25,632 nt of DNA from Phoronis australis (taxonomy: Eukaryota > Phoronida > Phoronidae), in contig NMRA01000255.1 in assembly GCA_002633005.1 (NCBI GenBank), positions 511,689 through 537,320 on the forward strand. Direction: 5' to 3'. Numbering within the stretch: the stretch's first letter is position 1; each line of letters starts with the position of its first letter. The translations under genes were made by a program, and so were the position numbers. Below, one piece after another: positions 1 through 9,059 of the stretch. The notes below the pieces were generated by a model. It saw only the letters and a program-made list of their open reading frames with translations, searched no databases and had not been told where the DNA came from.

Positions 1-1
1 A

Positions 2-346
2 GACCTTGTTCACAGCAGTGGTGACGAGGAATTTTTTCACGGACATTCAGTGGGTGGGTACATGTTTGAGCCCGAGTATAACGAGGCAGAGTACGCACAG
101 GCACAGACAGCTGTTGAGAGAAACGAGGCGGCTACTAAGGACAGACGTGGTGACACATCTTGGTGCAAATGCACTGTGTGCGTTGTTATGCCTACCTCAA
201 TGGAATGCTTGTGCTGTTCAGAGTTCGACGAGGCCAAGCCACTACTGGATACGGTTAAGTGGACCTCTGGCATACCACGGACAGAGGAACAACTGTCCAA
301 CTTGCCAGAGTGTCCTGCGACACACTTCCACTGGATGGTGACCTGA
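2..346 (+). CDS. C-terminal part of P2X7-ballast-like protein carried by a Kolobok-type transposon
   Basis: This is the downstream part of a 131-residue reading frame whose ATG lies at 2786 in the misplaced second block; bases 1-86 repeat 2836-2921 in the same frame. In full-length numbering it holds W71, C72, C74, C77, M80, T82, E85, C86, C88 and C89. That is the WCxC..C..MPT..ECLCC pattern of the cysteine-rich intracellular (ballast) region of P2X7 receptors, which also occurs in stand-alone animal proteins. There are no membrane segments, so it is not a channel. After about residue 100 (near 255) the frame runs into the antisense strand of the transposase gene, so the natural C-terminus is lost and replaced by about 30 unrelated residues before a TGA. 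The frame up to the junction is undamaged. Its function is unknown; metal binding is an inference from the cysteines. Confidence 0.72.
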   Translation, partial: DLVHSSGDEEFFHGHSVGGYMFEPEYNEAEYAQAQTAVERNEAATKDRRGDTSWCKCTVCVVMPTSMECLCCSEFDEAKPLLDTVKWTSGIPRTEEQLSNLPECPATHFHWMVT

Positions 347-1043
347 GCACCCAAACTGCTTACATCGTGTCGCGTGACTCCATCGTCACACACCTGGCAC
401 CTTCTAAATAGCTCCAACACTTTAGACAAATCCACAATAATCTTATCAAAGTTTGGCTCACCGATCTGTTCACTGGACGACGAACTGTCCTCTTCACTGG
501 GTGTCGAACTGAGCCTGTTATCACTCCCACTACTCAATATCGCTGCAGGGATGCTTAGAGGTTCTGGGCTTGAGAAAACAGCACAGGGCGAATCAATACT
601 GGTTCCAGGAATGGCACGCTCTGGGGTACGTTCGGAGGAAGGGTGACAGTGGATGAAGTGCCTCCACTGGCTCCAGTCACTGTACTGGCCACAGCTCGCG
701 AGGCTTCTCTCTTCAAAAACGCACTTCTCGGGGGTGGCGACGGGGCACTGCCGGGAATCAACACAGACGGAATGGCATCCTTCTTCAGGCGTTGTTTCGC
801 AGGGACCTTCATCAGTTCAGCGTACAAATCCCTTTCTTAATCGGACAGCAGAAAGTGCATGCCACACACACGGTAATTCTCGACTGCTTTGTACGTTGCG
901 TGGACGGGTAACGCTGCGTTCTTCACACGAACGAGACAAGTACGGCGAAGTGTGTCATCCATCGGAAAGCGATGCTAAGGTACTCCTAAAGCGCGCGTGA
1001 GACGATGATTAGTACATCCCGGTACGCAGCAACAGTGTGGCAT
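255..1043 (-). pseudogene. THAP-domain transposase, N-terminal part only (Kolobok-like), broken
   Basis: Reading leftward from the ATG at 1043-1041, the protein opens MPHCCCVPGC, then GVP, stop, HRFP, then RVCGMHF, and later DAIPSVL. These are the C2CH zinc signature (C-x4-C, then C-x2-H), HRFP block and AVPTIF-like end of a THAP DNA-binding domain. A Pro/Ser/Thr-rich linker follows. A second block at about 290-420 reads LELFRRCQVC, then KCVAGH, then VRGMP. This C-x2-C-x21-C-x3-H zinc ribbon precedes the catalytic region in THAP-type transposases that I recognise from marine animal genomes. Damage: an in-frame stop between GVP and HRFP, a TAA at 837-839, a one-base frameshift near 550, a THAP tryptophan apparently replaced by Cys, and loss of the whole catalytic domain by a deletion ending near 255. 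The gene converges on the P2X7-ballast-like frame. Confidence 0.7.
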
Positions 1044-1149
1044 GTTGACTGACTAGTAAATGAAAGCAAACGACGACGTAACTTAATACAACCGAGGTAA
1101 AACAATGACTGACTCGGCAGCTCTCACAGTCAGACTATATGAAAAGAAA

Positions 1150-1308
1150 TTGGCGCGAAATGCTTGCCTCCTAAAACGTCACTTCCGGAGTAGCGGACAA
1201 ACAATTAACAAAATTACGAAAAGCTGTGATTAAGTGGAAAATATGTCTAGGATAACCAACCAACCTTATCTTAGCTCAAAATGACATGAAAAAAGGTTGC
1301 CTTCGCCT
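1150..1308 (-). repeat. Right terminal inverted repeat of the Kolobok-type element
   Basis: About 159 bp, roughly 90% identical to the reverse complement of 2452-2612. The shared parts include the outer AGGCGAAGGCAACC and an inner block around GGAAGTGACGTTTTAGGAGG. Confidence 0.85.
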
Positions 1309-1440
1309 TTAAAGGGGCAACACACTGAAAAAGCTGACTGGGGGCCTCTCGGACTTCAAAAGCATGCACTTTATCTTTCTATTGTCTTTTAAGATGAAAA
1401 ATCAATTAAAAGTGCTATTTGGTCAATGATCGTTAGTCCN

Positions 1441-1470
1441 TCTCAATCTCTCTCTCTCTCTCTCTCTCTC
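1441..1470. repeat. CT dinucleotide microsatellite
   Basis: A run of CT units interrupted once. A shorter CT run occurs at the matching place near 3109-3121. It sits at the N at 1440, a typical place for an assembly break. Confidence 0.9.
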
Positions 1471-2012
1471 ACTCCCCAGGACCTTCACTCTTCGACTGTT
1501 TCATTTTTTACTCTCCAAGTTCACATGATGTTAAGTGTTGCAGTTTGCAACAATCATCTGTTAACTTTAGTCTAATTGCAAAAAACTACCAAGGTTTGCC
1601 GTAATCAAAGAATCTTGGAGGTCGCAGAATGTGTTGTTGTGTTTTGCTTCATTCAGTTTAGTCATCGTATTACATCACTTTCTGTTGTTGTCTAGACACC
1701 AACTGAGAAGCACATTCTGAAATCAACAAATGTGTTTGTACATTCCAAGATGTTTAACCCACATTGTTAGGGATTGGGATAGGAACCATTTCACCCTCCT
1801 TGGGCTTTCAGAGTACCCTCCTAAAACTATTCCAAGAGGGTACTCCACAGGTTTACACAGATCATGACACTCAGCTGGGTGATTTTCTCAAACAATTTTA
1901 GTCAATTTGATTGAAAAAAACACCCGTTGTAATACACTATACCTTGATATATTTCAGCCAGTGTTTTATTGCCTTGGAGTTATGGGTAATGATCCAGCCG
2001 AAAGGGACAAAA

Positions 2013-2171
2013 CAGTGGCGGATTTAGAGGGGGGCCAAGGGGCCATGGCCCCCCCTAAATTTCTCCCAGATTCCATTTGGCAGAAAGGGGGTGCGAATGT
2101 CTGACGGGCAAGTTCCTGGCAAATTCTCTGCCCTGCCCCCCCACCAACTCAAAATCCTGGATGCGTCCCTG
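2013..2171. mobile_element. Short TIR element (MITE), occupied-allele copy
   Basis: About 159 bp bounded by CAGTGGCGGATTTAG on the left and, on the opposite strand, CAGGGACGCATCCAG on the right. The interior holds G- and C-runs around a CCATGG. CAGTGGCGGATCC-type ends are common in small non-autonomous DNA elements, possibly hAT-related. No clean 8-bp target duplication is visible, so the superfamily is uncertain. Confidence 0.55.
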
Positions 2172-2451
2172 CACGACCAAAGTTTCTGATGCCGACGGGT
2201 TGTATTTACCACCTTAGATGCGAATGACGATTTCAGACATTGTGGTGGAAAGTGTTTTGAAGAGCTAAAAGCTGAATGAAATATAATTGTTCCAGTGACG
2301 TCGAACCTATCTGAAATAGTGGTGGTAACAACTGATCAAACTGTGACATGTGTACGTAAAATGGGAGGCCTACCTGAGGAAATAGAAAAATATTTCGCCA
2401 CTCTGAAAGGACGGTCAGTTTGCTCATACCGGGTCTTCATCGATGGTTTAA

Positions 2452-2612
2452 AGGCGAAGGCAACCTTTTTTCATGTCATTTTGAGCTAAAATAAGGTTGG
2501 TTGGTTATCCTAGACATATTTTCCACTTAATTACTGCTTTTCGCAATTTTATTAATTACTCGTCTTCTACTCCGGAAGTGACGTTTTAGGAGGCAAGCGT
2601 TTCCCGCCACTT
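2452..2612 (+). repeat. Left terminal inverted repeat of the Kolobok-type element
   Basis: Partner of 1150-1308. A single TTAA at 4094-4097 in the uninterrupted version of the locus, against TTAA on both sides of the insertion, confirms the exact element edges. Confidence 0.85.
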
Positions 2613-2785
2613 GGTTTTGCGTTGAGTTTACCGTGCGAATCTGTTCTATTTTACTTTTGTTTTGTGCTGTTTTTCAACAATTGTCGCCACCACTTTCCAT
2701 CGGCGAGTATTCTGCGGCAAGATAGGTTAGTAGAGAACTCAACTGCATTGGATTTAGGGATTGTTTAGTGTGTTGTAAGCTGAAA

Positions 2786-2921
2786 ATGGCTGGAGTCGGT
2801 GACCCGTATCACAGTGACAGTAGTGTGAGTGACGGAGACCTTGTTCACAGCAGTGGTGACGAGGAATTTTTTCACGGACATTCAGTGGGTGGGTACATGT
2901 TTGAGCCCGAGTATAACGAGG
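2786..2921 (+). CDS. N-terminal part of the same P2X7-ballast-like protein, cut off at an assembly N
   Basis: The ATG at 2786 follows an A-rich context (tgaaaATGG) and opens a Ser/Asp/Glu-rich N-terminus. It continues through DLVHSS and GGYMFEPEY in the same frame as bases 2-86, then stops at the N at 2922. An acidic, serine-rich leader followed by a YMFEP-type motif ahead of the cysteine block fits stand-alone ballast-domain proteins as I know them. The interval from 2613 to 2785, between the left inverted repeat and this ATG, would hold the promoter and 5' leader; I see no clear TATA box there. Confidence 0.7.
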
Positions 2922-3104
2922 NTTAACACAAGCCTCAGTTGTATGTGAAACCTTCAGTGGTTTTGGTGCAAAAATGGATCATTTTATACCAAAATCTAAA
3001 TCCTTTTGTGTGGAAATTATTTGAAATGCACTCTTGATGGTGACTTTTGCAACACCTGTGTCACTGGTCAGAGAGGCATATTTGGTTAATGCAATCTATG
3101 CAGG

Positions 3105-4224
3105 TCCCCTCTCTCTCTCTCCTGGACCATGACTCGTCGACTGTTTCATTTTTTACTTTCCAAGTTCACATGATGTCAAGAGTTGCAGTTTGCAACAATC
3201 ATCTGTTAACTTTAGTCTAATCGCAAAAAACTACCAAGGTTTGCCGTAATCAAAGAATCTTGGAGGTCGCAGAATGTGTTGTTGTGTTTTTGCTTCATTC
3301 AGTTTAGTCATCGTATTACATCACTTTCTGTTGTTGTCTAGACACCAACTGAGAAGCACATTCTGAAATCAACAAATGTGTTTGTACATTCCAAGATGTT
3401 TAACCCACATTGTTAGGGATTGGGATAGGAATCATTTCACCCTCCTTAGGCTTTCAGAGTACCCTCCTAAAACTATTCCAAGGGGGTACTCCCACAGGTT
3501 TACACAGATCATGACACTCAGATGGGTTATTTTCTCAAACAATTTGAGTCAATTTGATTGAAAAAAACACCCGTTGTAATACACTATACCTTGATTTATT
3601 TCAGCCAGTGTTTTATTGCCTTGGAGTTATGGGTAATGATCCAGCCGAAAGGGACGACACAGTGGCGGATTTAGAGGGGGGCCAAGGGGCCATGGCCCCC
3701 CTAAATTTCTCCCAGATTCCATTTGGCAGAAAGGGGGTGCGAATGTCTGACGGGCAAGTTCCTGGCAAATTCTCTGCCCTGCCCCCCCACCAACTCAAAA
3801 TCCTGGATCCGTCCCTGCACGACCAAAGTTTCTGATGCCGACGGGTTGTATTTACCACCTTAGATGCGAATGACAATTTCAGACATTGTGGTGGAAAGTG
3901 TTTTGAAGAGCTAAAAGCTGAATGAAATATAATTGTTCCAGTGACGTCAAACCTATATGAAATAGTGGTGGTAACAACTGATCAAACTGTGACATGTGTA
4001 CGTAAAATGGGAGGCCTACCTGGGGAAATAGAAAAATATTTCGCCACTCTGAAAGGACGGTCAGTTTGCTCATACCGGGTCTTCATCGATGGTTTAAAGG
4101 GGCAACACACTGAAAAAGCTGACTGGGGGCCTCTCGGACTTCAAAAACATGCACTTTATCTTTCTATTGTCTTTTAAGATGAAAAATCAATTAAAAGTGC
4201 TATTTGGTCAATGATCGTTAGTCC
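3105..4224. repeat. Empty-site (uninserted) version of the flank
   Basis: 3105-4097 matches 1441-2451, and 4094-4224 matches 1309-1439. The two flanks join here across a single TTAA at 4094-4097. The unique sequence before it (2923-3104) and after it (from 4225) shows that this block belongs to the main contig. Confidence 0.8.
3660..3817. mobile_element. Short TIR element (MITE), empty-allele copy
   Basis: Same element at the allelic position. Here the right end reads CAGGGACGGATCCAG on the minus strand, closer to the left terminus than in the other copy, which supports the inverted-repeat reading. Confidence 0.55.
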
Positions 4225-4572
4225 GAACTAGGAACCGGGTTCCTATGTCAGAAGCACATATACATGTAAATAAAGACAGAGATTGAGCATTCTAGTATTA
4301 ATGGACGTGAACCAACGGTGTCTCATCAGGCGCCATTTTTGTGTTGCAACTCTCTGTCAACAACACGCTTGGTTGTAGACAGATAAAGATCTTTTGTTAC
4401 ATCGCATGAAAAGCGCATATTAAACATCGCTGACTAGTCGACGTTGGCCGTTTTTCTTCCTTACAACCCACTTTCAATGAAACCTAGTTCAAATCATTCG
4501 TTCCACATATTACCAACTATTCTTATGACCCAGTGACCGCACCATAGCAGACTAGTCGTTAGATCTCGAAAA

Positions 4573-4770
4573 ATGTCAACATTCAAAATTCAACTTAAAG
4601 CACTTTTTGAACTTACATCGTGGAGCGAGCTCCAGTCCTTTGAAAAGGAATGTTTTCAACAAGAGACAAAAATGATTACACGGCGGGTATCCTCACGCTT
4701 AGGTATAGTCGCAAGTAAAGAGTGCAGTCTGAATTCAGTTCTTCGTGGCAAACTACAGAAAGGTAACACG
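4573..4770 (+). other. Weak candidate first coding exon
   Basis: An ATG in good context (A at -3) opens about 62 charged, soluble-looking residues. The frame runs to a good splice-donor match, AGAAAG|GTAACA, just before an in-frame stop. No domain or homologue is recognised, and a chance frame of this length is quite possible. Confidence 0.15.
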
Positions 4771-5096
4771 ATTTGATTACGAACAATACCGTGCTTGCAG
4801 ATAGATCAGAAATAATCAATTTTTGAAATTGCGCACGTCTAAACAACATTTTTATTCTCTAAAAAGTAGGCCTACTCTGCATTTACAGCTGTCATGACGT
4901 TTCTCATAATGTCGTTCAAGTTGAACATAGGAACCTCTTTAACCGCTCGCTGTCCATTATGGGGAGACCAGTGAAAACTTTGAACCATAAATGAGATGAT
5001 TTTAAAATCTTTGAAGATCATGATGCATTAGCACTTTGCTAAAACATGTATTATACATATTGCGCTGAGTCATTGTTAAATAAATTCAAAAACATC

Positions 5097-5208
5097 AATA
5101 ATGATGATAATAATGATAACGATACCAATAACGAGTAATAGTAGTGAAAGTAGTAATGGTAGTAATTGCAGTAATAGTAATGCAATAGTAATAAAAGTGA
5201 TAATGGGT
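5097..5208. repeat. AAT/AGT-type trinucleotide microsatellite
   Basis: Imperfect array of aat, gat and agt units on the plus strand. It gives meaningless Asn/Ser-rich translations. Confidence 0.85.
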
Positions 5209-5485
5209 AGCCAAACTTATGCCGTGTCAGTCCGGGGGCATTCCTGTAGAAGAGGTATACGAAATGTGCAGCCCGAAAGGAAGATTTTTCAGAGCACAAC
5301 ATACTTTCCAAGATGGTACCATTTACAATAAACAATTATCTAAAAGGGTGCCTTTTCTGAATTTCTGGAACAGAAATGTGCGAAAACGTGATTTTTACGC
5401 CAAATGGTTCACTTTTTTGTCCAAGTCCACATTTCTTAAGGAACAAACGTGATAAATACATGTATTAGCCAAAATACGATGTCAT

Positions 5486-5547
5486 TACTCTGCGCGTGCA
5501 AGCGCAGAGTACTGTTGTTCCTGGATTTTCTTCAATTTTATTCTTAT
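5486..5547 (+). mobile_element. Detached extra 5' terminus of a Helentron-like element
   Basis: 62 bp starting TACTCTGCGCGTGC after a T. A 10-bp stem (TACTCTGCGC/GCGCAGAGTA) lies at its start. It is repeated almost exactly at 5548, where the full copy begins, and carries no body of its own. Confidence 0.5.
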
Positions 5548-5742
5548 TACTCTGCGCGTGTAAGCGCAGGGTATTGTTGTTCCTGGGTTTTCTTCAATTT
5601 TATTCTTCTTCTTATTCTTATTCTTCTTCCGACCAACTTTGAGGCTTAATAACTCCAAATTGGGTGCAGGTACGGTCTTTAAATTCAGCATATGACTTTT
5701 GACAGTATATAAATTTTGATTGGTTATATAATCATATTCCAT

Positions 5743-6735
5743 ATTGCACCGGAAGAGGTAGTTTGGTGCAAAGGTCATATAATTTTCAAAATGCTACTCC
5801 TCCTTCAGTTTTAAAGCTATCCTTTTCAAATTCGGTGCACAGGTATATGTCAACATGACAATTTTAAAAAATTACTTTTCTAAGTAATCGGGTCATCCAA
5901 TCAGGTGAAATAGGTCAAAGATCATTAGGTACAAACTAAAATTTTGAGCTAGACACTTCAAATTGACAGGTCTGTTGCCACAGGTAAATCAAATCGGAAT
6001 CCAAAGATTCAGGTCATTTAGTACAAACATGGGGTCATTAGGTGCATTTTTCTTCTGAAAATTTGACCTTTTCAATCAGCAAGTATTCTGATGTGTCAAC
6101 CGTTAGACAACTGTGATTCTCAGCGTTCAACACATTTTTCATGGGCTTTGCAATAATTCTCCTAAAGATGCTTAAAATGCACCGGATAAGGTCAATTAGT
6201 GCAAAGGTCATGTAACGTTCAAAATGTTATATCTCCTACGTTTTTCAAGGAATTCTTTTCAATTTCAGCACATTGGTGTAAGTCAACATGCCAAGTGAAT
6301 ACTCTACTTTACTTCACAATAGGCCTAACCAATCAGAAAAAATAGGTCAAAGGTCATTGAGTGCAAAATAAAATTTTGAGCAAGAGGCTTCAGAATTACG
6401 TATCTGTTTACTAAGTGCGATTGAGTTTGAATTCTAAATTTTCAGGTCATTTGGTGCATTTGTCTTCTGAAAGTTTGACCACTTCATTCATCTTGTATTC
6501 TGAAGTGCTTAAAGTAAAACATCTGTGATTATTAGCATTAACCGCACTTTTAATCGAGTTAACAATTACTCCCTCACGGGGGCTCGTAATGCACCGGAAG
6601 AGGTCAATTAGTGGAAAGGTCATCAAAAAATTAATATGTAATTTCTCCTACAATATTAAAGAATTCCTTTTCGTATTGGTAAACGGGTTGCTGTCAGTAA
6701 CTTCCCATAATAATACCAGTAATACGCACGCGCAG
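5743..6735 (+). repeat. ~400-bp subrepeats of copy 1
   Basis: Units start at AATGCACCGG-like motifs at 5743, 6176 and 6588 (spacing 433 and 412 bp). Each carries recurring AGGTCA-type half-sites and the phrase GGGTCATTAGGTGCA or a variant; the third unit is cut short. Confidence 0.7.
6344..6356 (+). promoter_or_regulatory. DR1-type nuclear receptor motif in copy 1
   Basis: Perfect AGGTCA-A-AGGTCA, the DR1 arrangement bound by RXR heterodimers, HNF4 and COUP-TF in animals. The matching place in the previous unit (5912-5924) has one change, AGATCA. The sequence match is certain; any binding is unknown. Confidence 0.4.
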
Positions 6736-7079
6736 AGTCCGTTATTGTCACGGTGTGACAATAATCTTTCTAGTTCTTCTTATTCTTATTCTTCTTCCGA
6801 CCAACTTTGACTCCTAATAACTCCAAAAGGGTTGCAGTTATGTTCTTCAAATTTAACATATGATTTTAGGCAGAACATAAATTTTGATTCGTTATATATT
6901 CATATTCCATAATGCACCGGAAGAGGTCATGTTGTGCAAAGGTCATGTAATTTTCAAAATGCTACTCTTTCTTCATTTCAAAAGCTTTTCTTTTCAAATT
7001 CGGTGCACAGGTATATGTCAACATGACAATTTTAAAATATTACTTTTCTAAGTAATCGGGTCATCCAATCAGGTGAAAT

Positions 7080-7092
7080 AGGTCAAAGGTCA
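7080..7092 (+). promoter_or_regulatory. DR1-type nuclear receptor motif in copy 2, first unit
   Basis: Perfect AGGTCA-A-AGGTCA at the position matching 5912-5924. Confidence 0.4.
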
Positions 7093-7456
7093 TTAGGTAC
7101 AAACTAAAATTTTGAGCTAAACACTTCAAATTGACAGGTCTGATTGGCACAGGTAAATCAAATCGGATTCCGAAGTTTCAGGTCATTTAGTACAAACATG
7201 GGGTCATTAGGTGCATTTTTCTTCTGAAAATTTGACCTTTTCAATCAGCAAGTATTCTGATGTGACAACCGTCAGACAACTGTGATTCTCAGCATTAAAC
7301 ACTTATAATGCACCGGATAGGGTCATGTAACGTTCAAAATGTTATATTTCTTACGTTTTTCGAGGAATTCTTTTCAATTTCAGCACACTGGGGCAAGTCA
7401 ACATGCCAATTGAATACCTACTTTACTTTGCAATAGGTTTAACCAATCAGAAAAAT

Positions 7457-7469
7457 AGGTCAAAGGTCA
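7457..7469 (+). promoter_or_regulatory. DR1-type nuclear receptor motif in copy 2, second unit
   Basis: Perfect AGGTCA-A-AGGTCA at the position matching 6344-6356. Confidence 0.4.
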
Positions 7470-7903
7470 TTGGGTGCAAAATAAAATTTTGGGCTAGGGA
7501 CTTCAAAATTACATATCTGTTTAGTAAGTGCGAATGAGTTTGAATTCTAAATTTTCAGGTCATTTGGTGCACCCATGGGGTCATTAGGTTCATTTTTCTT
7601 CTGAAAGTTTGACCAATTCATTCATCTTGTATTCTGAAGTGCTTAAAGAACAACATCTGTGATTTTTAGTAATAACCACACTTTTAATCGAGTTAACAAT
7701 TACTCCGTCATCGGTGCTCATAATGCACCTGAAGAGGTCAATTAGTGGAAAGGTCATCAAAAATTTAATGTATAATTTCTCCAACAATTTTAAAGAATTC
7801 CTTTTCATATTGGTGAACGGGTTGCTGTCAATAACTTTCCATAATAATTCCAGTAATGCGCACGCGCAGAGTCCGTTATTGTCACGCCGTGACAATAATC
7901 TGG

Positions 7904-9059
7904 CTAGTTGTTGATGTTGTGCTTACGAGGTACCAAGGGAAGTGTGTTTACTGTAATGCCCGACACACAATTGCGTGTGACCTGTCGTGTGACCGCCCAC
8001 AAAAGATTGCAAGAACGCTTTAACAACAAAAACGTGTTACCTGATCCTGGAAACTCCTTTTGTCTGGAATCGAAACTGTACGGGGTACATGACTATACCA
8101 AGAAACCACCCTGGTTAAAAAAATAGAAAGCACATTCGAGCTGGCACATTTATTAGAGTTTCATTCAAACAATCAGAGGAAGAAAGCGTTTTCCTCCGTG
8201 TGACAAATACATGTACCATGCAAACTCATGAAATATGACGTCGGTTTCGTAAAATCTAACAACGGTACATTTATCGCATGTGAATTCGACGTTGTAACAA
8301 TTACATAAAATGTATCTTGTTACATGTTAGAAGAGGCCAAGCAACGTAAAATGTAACGATGACGTAAAATGTATCAGTTGTTACACTTTTACGAAATTTT
8401 TACATTTCACGGCGTACTGCACCGTACTGCACCGCAGCGTACTGGATTCGTTGTTAAATCCATTTGCTTACTGCTAAGTTAATCGTTCTGTTTTCAAACT
8501 GACCGCGACTCCACAAAACATAGACAAATCGACGTTTATATACACACACACACGTACAGTACACGCACACGCACGGAGAGGAGGCCCCCTGGTATGGGTA
8601 AGACGAATGGAACCTGTGTGTCAAAGAATACAAGAACATTAAGTATATAAAAGTACAGTCTTTATGAATGCGAGCTTTCTGGCACTTCTAAAATTTTTTT
8701 AAAAATCTACTTTTCTGAAATTTCCCATTTTTGTCAATTTTGATTATTTTCCTATATATTTCTATAACAAAAATATTCATTGAGAGACTGTAGAATTGGG
8801 TTCCAGTGGCCGATTATATAAAACAATCTCAAATAGGGACTCGGTTAAACATTCTGCATACAGGTGTCTGTGTTTACTCATAATGCGATGAATATTTTCA
8901 GTCATCCAGTTGAGTAATCAAGGTAGAAAAACAATAAATCAGATACTGGATGGTTACGTTACGTCCTCCTCTCGAGGACTTCATTAGGCCACTGAGGTGT
9001 CACGTGACTCGTCTTGTGATCCACGGCACAGTTTGCGCGGGATACTCTTTAGTGCCCTA
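7904..9059. other. Non-coding stretch, no recognised gene
   Basis: Includes repeated acgtaaaatgtaac-like words at about 8288-8400, three cgtactgcac-like units near 8411-8445, and a CA-rich patch near 8540-8575. No coding, RNA or mobile signature was recognised. Confidence 0.5.

Larger units (their letters stand above)
1..1308. mobile_element. Right portion of a TTAA-flanked Kolobok-type DNA transposon
   Basis: The element ends at 1308 (reading inward on the minus strand, AGGCGAAGGCAACC) and is followed by TTAA at 1309-1312. Its right terminal inverted repeat, about 1150-1308, is the reverse complement of 2452-2612. With the left portion (2452-2921, overlapping by 86 bases) the element is about 1.69 kb. 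The TTAA target duplication, long inverted repeats and THAP transposase fit the Kolobok superfamily. PiggyBac also uses TTAA but does not carry THAP transposases. It is non-autonomous, because the transposase is truncated. Confidence 0.75.
1441..2451. repeat. Left flank of the transposon insertion, near-identical to 3105-4097
   Basis: The block starts inside a CT microsatellite right after the N at 1440 and aligns along its whole length with 3105-4097, with scattered single-base and small indel differences. Its right end is the transposon TTAA. It reads as the second haplotype of the same locus. No gene was recognised in it; short open frames differ between the two copies. Confidence 0.8.
2452..2921. 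mobile_element. Left portion of the same Kolobok-type transposon
   Basis: This part begins directly after TTAA (2448-2451) with AGGCGAAGGCAACC. It holds the left inverted repeat (to about 2612), a 170-bp leader and the start of the P2X7-ballast-like frame. It ends at the N at 2922. Bases 2836-2921 are identical to the first 86 bases of the window, so the two portions are best read as one element split by scaffolding. Confidence 0.75.
4225..5485. other. Non-coding stretch, no recognised gene
   Basis: Contains a perfect 7-bp palindrome AGGAACC-G-GGTTCCT at about 4230-4244, one weak exon candidate (4573-4770) and a trinucleotide microsatellite (5097-5208). Nothing else is supported. Confidence 0.5.
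5548..6770 (+). mobile_element. Helentron/Helitron2-like non-autonomous element, copy 1
   Basis: The left end has TACTCTGCGCGTGT. Near the right end is the inverted counterpart GCACGCGCAGAGT (6726-6738), and outside it a 10-bp hairpin (6742-6751/6755-6764). A terminus inverted with an internal copy, plus a 3' hairpin, insertion beside T and repeats in the middle, are the published hallmarks of Helentron/Helitron2 non-autonomous elements (HINE-like). There is no Rep/helicase gene. The body holds three ~400-bp subrepeats starting at 5743, 6176 and 6588. A CTAG follows the hairpin, which is also compatible with a canonical Helitron CTRR end, so the exact subclass is open. Confidence 0.5.
6911..7855 (+). 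repeat. ~400-bp subrepeats of copy 2
   Basis: Units start at 6911, 7307 and 7722 (spacing 396 and 415 bp), matching the copy 1 units one for one. Confidence 0.7.
6771..7903 (+). mobile_element. Helentron-like element, copy 2, lacking the 5' terminus
   Basis: Starts directly after the copy 1 hairpin in the CTT-rich stretch matching 5604 onward, and follows the copy 1 body to the end. It has its own GCACGCGCAGAGT (7860-7872) and an 11-bp hairpin with a one-base loop (7876-7886/7888-7898). Subrepeats start at 6911, 7307 and 7722. The join to copy 1 is head-to-tail. Confidence 0.5.

Noticed and set aside
37-290. Left part of the minus-strand 166-codon frame (37-537)
   Set aside because: Only the right part matches transposase. 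The left part is the antisense of the ballast-like gene and is open by chance after the deletion.
6-341. Overlapping plus-strand frame of 111 codons
   Set aside because: It is out of frame with the WCxC...ECLCC protein and shows no pattern of its own.
2005-2179. 8-bp target duplication around the MITE
   Set aside because: The flanks (ggacaaaa or ggacgaca against cacgacca) share only part of their bases, so no reliable duplication.
5485-5778. Lys/Asn-rich minus-strand frame
   Set aside because: It comes from the CTT-rich terminus of the Helentron-like element (low complexity), with no domain.
5486-7903. CRISPR-like array
   Set aside because: Repeat units are ~400 bp, diverged and without short uniform spacers; the DNA is animal.
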